Shown here: positions 33,801-45,361 of the stretch, one piece after another
Position numbering within the stretch: the stretch's first letter is position 1
Layout: every line of letters begins with the position of its first letter
NCBI GenBank assembly: GCA_028274465.1
Contig: CM051458.1
Span: 100,394,855-100,458,854, forward strand
Source of the DNA: Plantago ovata
Taxonomy: Eukaryota > Streptophyta > Magnoliopsida > Lamiales > Plantaginaceae
DNA length: 64,000 bases
Direction of reading: 5' to 3'
Notes under the pieces: model-generated
The model's input: the letters and a program-made list of their open reading frames with translations, nothing else
Told to the model about the DNA's origin: nothing
Databases searched by the model: none
Made by a program: the position numbers and the translations under genes

Positions 33801-36800
33801 ATAATGAATACTAAGTCAGGCTGAGAGAGTTTGTGCCGGCCTTCAAGTACAACAGTTTATTGCAGGCTACTACAATGAATTAGAGAATTGACTCGCCCAA
33901 GGTGATGGAACTCAAGGATTGCATTTGAAGACAAAACATAAAGTGGCAGAGCAACAGGCAGAGTTGGTATATAACTAAGCTAATATTCTTCAATTGCATT
34001 GGACAAGCCAACGAGGCAATGAACATGAATGTTCAGAGCAACAGAACTATGATATATTTGCATGACTAGCCTACCAAACTGAAAAGTCAGAAATCTTCTG
34101 TTTAAAAGATGTCAACATACCACACTGTTTTTAGTGTCTAACAATTAGGATAATCCAGCATGACAAAATTTGCATCAGAGTTAACACAACAGCCAAAATG
34201 TAGAAGCCCTTCTCTTCAAGCTTTTGATCCAATCCAGAAATTCAAAAAATAAAACTTTACAAGCACATAGGAGATCCTACATGAGATCAAGTAAAGCTCT
34301 ACAGGTCTAAAGATCTTGTCCAGAAATTTATACAGGAACTTACAGGCAGTAGGTGATCTACACAATCTAGTTGAACATTTCTACAGAGGACATAAAAAGA
34401 TACTTACTAGGATCTTAAACATGGAAGCAACTCTTGAAGGCAACATTCTTGGAACACTTTGCAATTGTGGAAAGATGGGAAGTGAATAATCATCATCCTT
34501 CACCGGAGATGATGCTATTAACTGTGACGAATACGATTGTGATCTTGAATCTGACAATCCAGGGTCCTGTTGATATATCATTGAAGATGTTCGATGAAAT
34601 GGAATAAGTATAGACTCTAGACTAGAAAAATTAACAGAAATCACACATGCAGAATAAGGGTAGACCTTCTTGACGCTAGCAAATGCTCGCTGGACAGTCA
34701 TAGCATCACTTTGTCGCTCTGTATCAGAAACTTTTTTCTTCATAGACTCAGTGTCTGCCAGAGTTGGAGCATCCACCCTATGATATAATGGCAGAAATTG
34801 TTGGATAAGCGACAAATGCAATGCTCCTAAACAATGAAGCCTCACTAATAAACAATGTACCTTTTATAATGAACACTCCATCCCCCTTCTCCGTCCAAGG
34901 ATAAAACCACATCATGAAATGCAACTAATGCAGGCCGATGAGAAATTGTGATGCATGAGGTTCCCATAGCTCGAACTTTGGAACAGAAACGTTCCTCCAT
35001 ATCAGTTGTAACGGCACTTGTACATTCGTCTAGAATTGCAAATTTGGGTTTATGGTAAAAGAGACGGGCCATTCCTAATCTTTGTTGCTCTCCTAGTGAC
35101 AACTCATCACCCCAGTTGACCTCCTTCTCAGGAGGGTAGCGGTCCAACAGATAACCAAGATCCACCTAAGACATAAAAGCAAGGAACCAACCAAGAGTAA
35201 GGAACTGAGTCCAAGTTCAGTATCATTGTATCAATATCGCGAATTGACCAGATATTGAAACAGAAAGAATCTCTCACATTATCCAAAAGCTCAGCCATTT
35301 CACTTTGTGTAAGGGGAAAAACTTCCTGCTCTGCTGTAAGAGGATAGATTAACTGGTCCCGCAAAGTTCCCACTGCAGTATATGGTCGCTGTGGAACATA
35401 AAAGATCTCCTTGTTTAGATCAGAACCAACTCCAGGTTTTACAATATGGCCAGATACTAAAGGCCAAAGACCACCCAAGACTCGAAATAGAGAGCTTTTG
35501 CCGCTTCCATTTGGACCTGAGAGAAACAAAGCAGTATTGTCAAAGGAAACAGAGAGAACTAGACATCAATGATATAAGTAAGCAGCAAAACCCGAATAGG
35601 TAAAAACTAAAAACAGCGAAGGCAAAGGCAAAAGTTATCAGGCAGTAGTACATACCTGTAATCAAAAGATTGGAACCAGATTCAACCCTGAGCCTCAGGT
35701 CCTCTACTAATACATTACCAGTTGGGGTAACAACCTGAAATAACGTCCTTTCAGACCACCAAAAGGAAGAGAAGAAACAATGAACAAATGAAACAGCAAA
35801 ATTTTCAATGTACCTTGACATTGTCGAATTCAATGTAGTTTGCCTCGCTCACATAGTTCCTGCTCCCATCAGCCTGCTGGGAAGATGAATCTCGTAAAGC
35901 AAGCTCTCTAGATACAGCCATGAGTTCATGGATACGATCTGCGTAACCACTGCAAATAGGAAAATGTAGCTGATAAACAAAATCCATACTGACTAGCAAA
36001 ACAAACTTGCCCCAAAAGCATGTAATAATGTACCAGTGTGCAAACCTCAACACCAATACCCCCTCCGTGTTTAACAAAAATATATACTATGTATGCGCAT
36101 TCATCAAGGAGGATTAATAACTAATGATCTATGGAGGTACTGTACTGATAAAATTGTAAGTGGGGGACTTTGTATGAGAGAGAACGGATACAGTATGAAA
36201 GATAATGGATAAGTTAATAGTAAGTGGGGATGGTTAGATTCATTAAATGGGAATGTAGTGTTTTAAAAAGAAAGCGGAAGGAGTATGCGCTTTGTCTAAA
36301 ATCAAATACCCAGGTATTCCAATTTCCAATAAATAATCAAAGTGAGTTGGAGAATACGATCAATGAGTTCATGGCCAATATCTTGACCATGATATGAGTT
36401 GCTAGTTCTACCAAAGGCTACAAAACTCAGCACTCTGAAGCTTTGTATTATTAATAATTAGAATCAACAGGGTAGCATGCATAATACTATTAACATGCAA
36501 CTAACAATCATTACCTCAGGCGATTCAGACGTCTTGAACTTATTGACAGGGTTCCTAAGGATTGGAACAATGAAATTATAACACTTGTATGATATCTTAA
36601 GTTACTCAACATCTCTGCACGTCCTAAAGTTGAAGAGTCGGGTCTTAGATTGCCAGAAAAAAAGGGCTCAATTATCAGGACAACAGCAACAGTAGCACCA
36701 AGATACTTGAGCAAGAAGTCCTGAATCATGCCAAACCACCAGTGGTCATGCAGAACAACTCTCATATGTCGTACAAGATTCTTAAACTTCTGCTGAATGT

Positions 36801-39800
36801 GAGAGTCTTCTCTAGTTTCACCACCATAAAATGCTATACTTTCTGCATGAGTCCTTAATCTAGAATGCAATTGCCTATATTCCCCTTCAAGCTGTTGTTC
36901 TTTGGACATAAGTTTCCCAAATGCAGGCGAGAAATTTCTGATTGTCGCCCCTGCTCCCAACACGTACGCCTGAAATGCCAAAATTTATAGCAAATAAAAA
37001 CCACTTGCATTATTGAAAAAAAATGCAATAATTAAGAGAATCAATTGCTTCATGTAAGTACAAGTATTGCTTCAGTAAAAAAGGTAAGATTTTACCAATA
37101 TCCACAGAATATATTTTGGGCTTGCATATGAACATAGCCGCCAAGTATAAAGCAACCCATCAGCAACAGCAACCAAGTCTTCTTGCACAAGATCACTCAA
37201 CTCTGAACAGAACCTTGGTATGTCACTTGCAATTCGTTGTTCTGGGTTGCTTATCCGACCATCAACATGGGACATCTTATAGTATACCATATCCTGAAAC
37301 CCATATAACAGAAGAGGCGGACAATAAGCTATATACCAAATCACATATTAGAAAAGATATACAAAATGCCACATTAAAAATTACTAATTATCCTAATCAC
37401 AAGCATCAACATATACCAATCTAAATATCGCCATACTATAGCTGCATTGAACAATATACTTGATTGGACGGGGGGACGAATATTTCCCAAATGTGCATGT
37501 GTCACAGTTTTCACTAGATGGTATTTAGATAGTGGTGTCACAAAACAAGAAAGAAATGTGTAAGACATGGGTTGATTCAATCATCACATCCATTTGCACA
37601 ACATTATCTCGGTAAAGTTAACTATAATGTTATGCCATGCATAAATAAATATGCAATCAGCCCATAATGCAATGTGATGATTCCATAAACCTAAGGAACT
37701 TGGATGAAATGCTTGTCAATAGAACTTGTCCAAAGATATACTGTGTGGAGTAGTCATCCGATAGATACTAGGCACAACATGCTTTTCCTTTCAACTGAAA
37801 TTGTAGACAAAAACTACACATCAATTCGGAAAATTAATAATGATCTTAGACAGGATGACAATAAACAAATTGTTACAGTCATTGCTTAAATTTACAAAAG
37901 TTAACTCGCATATATATTTGGATTGGTTGTAATAAAAGTTTCACGAATAATCATAAAGGCTTAATTTCACATAAAAAGAAATGCAAAAATGGAATCAACT
38001 GGCAATAACCAATCAAAAACAGATAAGTGAAACATATGCACAAAGAATCCAGATAAACTACTAAGGCACTTCAATAGCCACAATGCAAACCATGTTCCTT
38101 ACAACTTGATTTCGCATGGATCAATCTATGTGTAAGAAAAAGGTTAAAATTTTCTTACTTCACGGTATACATAAAACTCAATAACAGATTCATTCTTACA
38201 AACAATTCTGCTGGGAATTCATTATCCTATTACCAAGATTTCTAGTGAATACAGAACATTGCAAAGCATACCTTGTATTACATTATAGTAGTAATTGGTA
38301 GCTATTATGTTGCTAGAGCCAATTCAAAGTTTCAAAAATATTCTCCCAACAAATTTTGCCAGCACACACATCCCACAATTAGATATAGGTCAGTTACCAA
38401 GCTTCGATTCGATACCATGCTTAGCAACAAGAATTGCAAAGAGTTCACCAAGATGAAGTGAAGATGAATTTCCACTCGATGAATAAACTTATCACAAGTG
38501 AAAATAACTCCTTAACATTCAGTACTTAACTGTGAAATAATAATATTATATAAGCCACATAATACAATAACAACAAGAAGAGTTAAGAACAGTATCCAAA
38601 CCCTAAAGGTACAACAGGACGGTATCAGCAATCACCTGAAAATATTGCGTGTGGGTAAGCTTCGTCAAAACTTTTCTGAACCGTAAGCTTAAGGTCCCAG
38701 TTACATACTTAGAGGTGGAATTCAATGTTGATAGTAGAAAACACAGCAAAACATTTTCAATAATAAGTCGAACAAATGCTGGTACACGCCGTAGAAATGC
38801 AGAACGGAACAGGAAACCTTGAACTTTAGCCAATCTGTTGCTTACAGCAGTTCGAGAAACCTGCAATGTCAAAGAGGTAGCACTAAGACAAAATAATGAC
38901 TGCGTGTGGCATGCAATGAAAGGATAATTGGGATGCTAAATAAAACATGTCTAAATGGGTAGAGGCAAGATGATAATCTTAGAAAAAGGGAATGTATTCT
39001 GAGGTTGCTTCGGGTCCGTGGCTCAGATAACAAAATCTATCATCAGCAAATCCATTGACAAGAATTGTATGGAGCAGAGAGGCATGTGCAGTTTGTCAAA
39101 AGAAGTAAGACAGGAGATGCAAATAGTAACATGATTTCACAATAGAAGGTATGAAATGAATATCAAATCTGCACATCAACCTTGTACTTGGTAGAAAAAG
39201 AAATAAATTAAATAAATCAATGGATACAAATAAAACTTACAGCAATAGCCACCAAAGATAAAATATCAATTGCACCCATTCGGCCCATACGTGATAAAAG
39301 AATAGCTGCCAACACCTGAAGAGACTTCAAGTTCCCTCTCTTTTGCCGACTTTTTTTAACACGTATCTCTTTTCCAGTTAACTGGTCTGGTTCTTCTATA
39401 TCTTTAACTCCATTAGAATGACTATATCGATCATGACTTTTACTTCTATTTCGAGATTGCATGTATGCAGCTGCTCCACCAGCAACTGCAATACCAGTTG
39501 CGAGCAGTAGAGCTTTCCTGTTGAGAAGAAAAATCAAATCGGGTCACAATTCGCATGGTATCATATGCATATGTTGATTAAGGTTACACCCAGGAGTGAA
39601 AATGATAACATTTGATAGAATTTTTAGAATAAGGAGACCCAGGTGGGTTGGGGACTTGGGGTAGGATAGAAAGGAAAAAGTCTAAGCTCACTGGTTAGCC
39701 TCGTACTAATGGTCGAGAATTCCAAACAAAGTCGAGAATTCCAAACAAAGAAAAAAGAAAATGCTGCGGACTACATAAATTTACACCACATAATTTATTC

Positions 39801-40242
39801 ACAGTAAAACAGAGCTGAAGGCAAAGAAATAAAATAAAATAACACATAGAAGTAACTCATTTTCCGGTCTATTTTTATATAATTCCATCCTCTTGTAAGC
39901 CATTAACTTCTTATTGAAGAGAACAGCATGATCTCGCCCAGTAGTTGTCCACTTTTCACTTAGTTTTTAACTAAAATTCTCTTAATTATTTTACAAACAA
40001 GTTATTCTAGTATTTATGTATCTGTTGTCTGTGTAACCAAATCTAGGGTAAAAGTGGAACAGAAAAAGAAAAATATAAAATAAAATCAATATATTGATAA
40101 ACCATTAGAAATAGATTAAAGCATGAAGCCTTGAGGGAGAACTTTGTTGGAAAAAGATCACATTAACCGGGATGGCTCACCTTCTTGAGGCCAGGAGGCC
40201 TCGGCCATGCTCAGTCAACTGCAGAAGCTGAAGAGAAGGCAT
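27897..40242 (-). CDS. ABCD1: Full-size peroxisomal ABC transporter, subfamily D1 (PXA1/CTS/COMATOSE)
   Basis: Imports fatty acyl-CoAs and hormone precursors (OPDA, IBA) across the peroxisome membrane for beta-oxidation; needed for germination in Arabidopsis. Coding exons: 40242-40181, 39517-39241, 38860-38636, 37293-37096, 36969-36515, 35949-35814, 35734-35656, 35516-35278, 35165-34861, 34777-34666, 34566-34408, 33798-33699, 33620-33512, 32499-32409, 31787-31663, 31506-31357, 31234-31162, 30868-30688, 30583-30425, 29646-29497, 29416-29186, 28616-28456, 28356-28304, 28189-28111, 27983-27897. Total 3996 nt, 1331 aa (family about 1337), no break. Fused TMD-NBD-TMD-NBD: NBD1 Walker [10 protein letters not shown] 478-486, LSLGEQQR 579-586, FAILDE 599-604, H-loop His633; NBD2 Walker A 1129-1137, LSLGEQQR 1249-1256, FAVLDE 1269-1274, but Gln1303 at the H-loop (SSQRPA), as I recall for Arabidopsis [22 protein letters not shown] and WGLSLLYA mark the two transmembrane halves. 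Confidence 0.97.
32150..32344 (-). mobile_element. Possible SINE fragment and (G)14 run in ABCD1 intron 14
   Basis: On the minus strand, CACAGTTCGATTCCC (B-box-like) is followed by TGTAAGGCTAAGCACATACA and CCAACTCTCCCCTGACC, then CACAGAGCCAGGAGGAC. This parallels the Au-SINE order GGTTCGAATC, AAGGCTGCGTACA, CCCTCCCCAGACC, GCGGGAGC. No A box is recognisable. Upstream on that strand is a run of 14 C (G on plus, 32331-32344). Weaker than the AP-3 beta intron copy. Confidence 0.4.
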
Positions 40243-40328
40243 ATCCAAAGTTGGCTTCCAGATGACAGCAGTATCAGGTTCAAACAATGTCTTTTTGTGG
40301 TATAGATGTACTTTTCTTCATCTTATAT
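40243..40328 (-). promoter_or_regulatory. Second 5'-UTR exon of ABCD1 with a 13-codon uORF
   Basis: TTTATCTTTCTGCAG ending at 40329 is a good acceptor, so the leader resumes at 40328. ATG at 40321 opens a frame MKKSTSIPQKDIV that stops at 40280, 37 bp before the main start. The main start is chosen because [20 protein letters not shown] matches the family N-terminus. Confidence 0.6.
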
Positions 40329-42408
40329 CTGCAGAAAGATAAACAGAACAGTATATCACAGGGAATGCCACGATAATAGCACAAGAACACTTTTACACGA
40401 CATGCAGTATGAAACAAGCAACATACAATGCTTTTTGTAGCATATGAAGATGTATGAAAGCATGTGACTCAGAATTACAATTTTTTAATCTACATTCTAC
40501 AGAATTAAATTGCCGTATGAAATGTATACCACAGTACACTCTTTTCACATAAACTGATAGCATTAAAAGAGGACCAACGATCTTTGATCAAAAGGCCTGA
40601 TGCTTTCTAGAAAGAATCATGGAAGACCAAGAACATGGATTTTATAGGTGGGTAAGATTTATATTATAATTATGGTGAGAAACATAAACAGACCACCTAG
40701 AAGATCTGAGAGTCCATACCTAAGGCTGATTGATTACCATAATGGCAAATGAATATGGGGCTCATAACTAAGGTATTTAAATTGCCATGATGAAAATACT
40801 TACCATAGTGATTTATTCAGCTACAAAAAAGGTAGTCTTATACAAGCCACGATGGAGTAAGATAGAAATCGAATTTATGCAACGAGATTGAATTTCCATT
40901 GGATTTTCATTGTATTTTAATTATTGCTGGTTAAAATAAATAAATAAATTATTAAAAAAAAAAATTCTGTTGAGTGACTTTTTGCAGTTATCAACATGCT
41001 GAGACTGGAAATCTAGTCTAGCTTAAAAATATTGAAAACTACAGTCTATGTAGCCCCATATTACTAACTCATTCTGTAATAGCACTGTCGCAGCTTGGAA
41101 AAAATTGAATTGCCTAGGTATTAAAGCAGTGGACTTCACTGGAAGTTAGGTTCACATATTTCCGCAAAGAAAAACAAATTGTAGCTGCAAATCTACAATC
41201 TTCGGGACTAATGCAATTCCACCCGGAAAGTCTTAGAATAATTATATGCATTATCATCCTGAAAGTACCTGACCCATACTAGAAGCTTTTACCAATGAAA
41301 AGTTATGTGTGTAGTTAAGAAATAACTTGCAAACTAATTGGCTTCCAATTGGTGGATTAATTGATGGTGCCATATTCAGGTTCGTGTGCACCCCTTCACA
41401 AGGCAGAGGGTCATTCTTTCTCCATTTATTTGAAGTTGTAACAACAAATCTCTTATGACAATAACTACAAATTAAGATAGTGAAGATTCAGATTTCCCAA
41501 CGCGCCACATTCAACACGATTGACATTATGACAGAAAATACATTTATCCTTCTTCAGCTCACAAACCTCAGGTTGAATCCTCCAGGCTTTCTCATAGCAC
41601 TCCGTACAACTCAAAACTCCTAAACTTCTCTCAGTTCTGACCAGGGAAAAGGAAGATATCATGCAAAAATAGCCAGTATGTTTACATTCACACGGGCCTT
41701 GGCATCATTCTACCTAACTATATGTCGAGACTCGAGATGCATATTTAATATAGCATTAATCTAAACACATCCAACTCTGACCATCCGCAGCATGACAGCT
41801 GCTCCATAAAGAACTATCATCAATCGGTACAAATTTCTGGTCCATCTACTAACGTGACGCTAGCCATTTACTGGTGGGACAGACACCGAAGCGAGTGCTT
41901 ATATTCATCAGATGCGAAAACAAACAAAATTAAAACGCTATAGCTGGACGTTTCTCAAAGGTCCAAAGCCGCCCAATGTCGGGGAAGCCAATCGACTAAA
42001 TCCCACCGTTCTCTAATTATAACTTGTTGAGCCTAATAGCTAACTTACTTGGAACAATCCCGGAGTGCAATCTATGCAATCCGGTCTATGCAATCCGGTT
42101 ATGATAGGTATTCATTCAGTTAATGACAGAATTCATCAAAAAGTCCAGGTAACAAACATTCCACACAAACTCTCCACCAATGATCATCTACTCAGTATCT
42201 ATCAATTCCACACCATACTAAATACAACCAAACTCAAATAATAAGACCAATAATGAAGTAGCCCAAATATAGAATTAAGAGCTCAAACAACAGCTAAACA
42301 ACTTAAACATGTCAATATTGATCAATATTGAAATTGCCTCACATAAATAAACAAGTATATTCATCCGATAAATAAAAATAAAATAAAAAAGGTTTCAAGC
42401 TAGCTTAC
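40329..42408 (-). other. 2.08 kb leader intron of ABCD1
   Basis: Donor TTCGTCG|GTAAGC at 42409/42408 and acceptor TCTGCAG at 40329 bound the largest intron of the gene. Plant first leader introns of this size often enhance expression, which is inference here. A 65-codon antisense-free frame with several CxxC pairs at 41465-41662 lies inside; I do not regard it as a gene. Confidence 0.55.
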
Positions 42409-42660
42409 CGACGAATTCCCAGGGGCAAGTGATTCCGGTGGCCGAGAAGTGAGTTAAGAGAACCTAATCGGTAGAGATTAATCGTCGGATTTAATAGACC
42501 TAGTGGACAGCGATGATGATTGATGATAGTTAGTGGATTAAGAGAATCGGTAGAAATCTCATCTGTAGCCAGGGGTTTTGAGACCTAAATTCTACTACTG
42601 GGATAATAGGGACTACTACCTGACTTGTACTGGAGCTTCTTCGTCTTCTTCTTTTCACTG
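42409..42660 (-). promoter_or_regulatory. First 5'-UTR exon and core promoter of ABCD1
   Basis: On the minus strand a purine-rich block (AGTGAAAAGAAGAAGACG, about 42655) leads into GAAGCTCCAGTACAAGTC and the donor at 42409. It includes a second short uORF, MRFLPILLIH, read from the ATG near 42571. No convincing TATA box is seen. The transcription start is an estimate. Confidence 0.5.
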
Positions 42661-44260
42661 TATGTATGAAAACGAAATTTTAACAAGTAACAGAAAAGGA
42701 TTTATGAGCTACAGAAAGTGAAAGATTACATGTTATGTATTGGTTGGTGATTTTATTGAGGATAGAAATGGGTCCAAAATAAACTTTTAATTGGGTTACG
42801 AGTCTAATGACATAATAATTTTAGTCGCTTATTATTGCTAATAATTTTGTAATTAATTAATGTTCCTAAAAATATACTGTGGTTTGTCGGGATTATACTT
42901 GTTGATGCCTGGATAAAATTATGGTACTTTACCGGGTTAGGGTCGGGTACGCCGGAAGCGTGGGCGAGAGACCGTACCTTGGTTGGCGTGCGTGAATCTA
43001 AATTTGGTGGTGACGTCATTAATTACATTCTTTACTTGGATTAATATCCTACTATCACTTATTAAAATCTTTTTTTAACAGATAATGTGTGGAACCGCGG
43101 CTACTCCCTACTCTTCGGGTGAGCAGGGTGGCCCCATGCAATAGACTACGGATAGTGGTAAAATTGAACATGTGACATTTTAGGTACGAAATGTTTCAAC
43201 TTGACACTCGAGTACAAAATTCTTTAAGAATAATATGTCACTTTTTGTGGTGCATTTTGACATACCTTATAAAAACATGAGTTCTCATGTCTGATCAGTA
43301 GAGCTCCTAACATATTTTGGATTTTGGGGGAAATATATGTGTGTATACTTTATTCAAATAGTGTAAGGGTTCGAAAATTCAATAAACAAATTTAAACACT
43401 TTAACTTGAATCATAGTGTGGGGGCGAAATTGGTGAAGCAATGATCAATGGCACAATTGACAATTGTTTCATCGGTCATCACATTATTCTAGCCCAATTT
43501 CCTTTGTTTAAGTCATGCCCAACCCATTAACTTCATTAATCCAACTCATTATCCACTACTCTACTCTAATTTCCTAATTAGTGTGCGTTTCTAAATGCTT
43601 CTGGAACCTGATTTTAACGTACTTCCATTGAAAGTTGAATTTGATTTTAACCAAAAGTCACAGGGTGTTTGGAATTTTGATAAACAATTTTAAATTGTTG
43701 TAACAAACTTTTGATTTTGTTTCTAAAAGGTAACAATTATAAAATACTTCTATTTACTTATATGCCATTGTATAATGCTTTTAAAATCCAAAATCACCCA
43801 TTCGACTATTTCTCAAAAAAAAAATTTAACGGTTTTTTTTTTTCACAATGAAAATTGACAAATCAAATACTAAAATTTTAAATTCTCTATTCCAAAATCA
43901 TAAAAACACTTTTTTTAGCATTTGGATACAATGCACAGTCCAATAGCTAAACCCTGTTGCAAGCTCTCCATGTGAAAACCCTCACTTTCATCCCTCATCT
44001 TTCTTCTTCGGTGTCTTCTTCTATTCATCAACCCAAAAATGGTTTCTTCTATATATACTCTCATCCTTTTTGGGAACATCCGGGGGTTTGAAGATTCAAA
44101 ACGAGACACTAGTTGGGTTCATGTGAAAGAAGAAGAAATGATCATGTACGTTCGAGATTAAATTTGCATGTAGCGTCTCCAAGCAATTTCCTTAAAAATT
44201 TGCGCACAAATCTATATTTACAGCTCACATGTTATGTTATACCTTTATGTATGTGATATG
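42661..44260. other. Intergenic DNA upstream of ABCD1, no gene
   Basis: AT-rich, with homopolymer runs and no coding frame above background. The ABCD1 promoter should lie in the first few hundred bases. Confidence 0.4.
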
Positions 44261-44261
44261 T

Positions 44262-44640
44262 GATGTAAGTATCAGATAATTCATATAAATGACTAGATTT
44301 TGTTCCTCCCCAATAGTTTAAAGCTTTTGGGAGAGTTGGAATTCTATCATGGTATCAGAGCCATCAACTGGTTCACGCCCACCTCGGTTCGAATCTCCTT
44401 GGAGACAAACTCCATCCCATATTAAATTTCCATTAGTGTTTGATGTGTGAACATTTCCGCCCCATAAGTGTTACGGCGAATTTGATTGGGAGGTTCACGA
44501 TGGAAATGCTAGCCTTAGTCTTGGCATTGGAGCCAAGCCTTTTCTTGCTTCCTACCTTTTTCCTGCGTATCCCGACAGATCAGCGAAAAAGGCAGAGTCT
44601 ATTAAATTTTCATTAGTGTTTGATGTGTGAACATATATAT
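44262..44640 (+). mobile_element. LTR-type fossil fragment with a tRNA-iMet primer-binding site
   Basis: TGGTATCAGAGCC at 44351-44363 is the exact complement of the plant initiator tRNA-Met 3' end, so the preceding 90 or so bases should be an LTR end. Downstream, a 34 bp direct repeat (ATTAAATTTCCATTAGTGTT and following bases, 44421-44454 and 44601-44634) is spaced 180 bp apart. No coding capacity is visible; a TRIM-like element or a fragment is likely. It looks old and incomplete. Confidence 0.55.
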
Positions 44641-44827
44641 ATATGTATATGCTACGGGTAAATGTTTGAGAATTGGTATAATCTGTCATGGTAAAGCCGA
44701 CCTAAGTGTAATATGCTATGAAAGTATACGTACGAGATTATTGAACATCAACGGATGGTTAAATATATGTCTTATGAATATGCTGATTGGTTTACTAGCT
44801 AGGTTCTTCGTATTTTTATATATATAA

Positions 44828-45358
44828 GAGCATTCTTTATGGTTTGGGGTTTAAATGGAGCTATAAACATAGAATTCCCAAAAGAAGCCTTTTTCAAATT
44901 GAAATCGTTACTGATTTGGGGCTTAATTGGGGTTTCTTTGTGGATTCCATTTACCACATTATTACTCCATTAACCAATCAAACAAACAAAAAAATATAAA
45001 ATATTAATATAAAGGACTTATATCGTGACAAATATAAATTTGTCACCAGGTTTTAGGTGACAAATTCAACATTATGTCACCAAAAACTAATATGACGGAT
45101 CTAATTTGACAACCCAATGACAAAAATAAATTGCCACCAAAACGTTTCGTTGATGATTTTTTGACTTTAAATGATAAAAAAATTCATCACCTAAAACCCT
45201 TTTTTTTAGTGTGAATGCTACTATTTAGTAGTCTTTTTTCATTGACTACTAAATTGTAGCCCCAAAAGTATCAAATGGAGATCTTTTTAAACTTATTTGA
45301 GGCTTAATTGTACTTTAAGTCACAAAAAAGCCCCAAAAAAGACTCCATAATGAGTGCT
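44828..45358. mobile_element. Tourist-like MITE, second copy, split by a nested element
   Basis: TAA, then GAGCATTCTTTATGG at the left, CCATAATGAGTGC at the right, then TATAA. It is collinear with the MITE in the expansin intron: same CAAATTGAA, ACCAATCA, AAAATATTAATAT, CTACTATTTAGTAG and TACTTTAAG landmarks. About 200 bp of unrelated sequence interrupts it after AAAATATTAATAT. Confidence 0.8.
45011..45211. mobile_element. Fragment with a CACTA-like end nested in the MITE
   Basis: The right end, read in reverse, is CACTAAAAAAAAGGGTTTTA, close to the CACTAcAAgAAA termini of CACTA transposons. Inside, GTGACAAAT...ATTTGTCACC and GGTTTTAGGTGACAAATT form subterminal inverted motifs. The left CACTA end is missing, so it is a truncated non-autonomous copy. 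Confidence 0.5.
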
Positions 45359-45361
45359 ATA

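Noticed and set aside
41465-41662. 65-codon frame with several CxxC pairs inside the ABCD1 leader intron
   Set aside because: Cys spacing fits no zinc-finger family I know, and the frame has no splice or promoter context.
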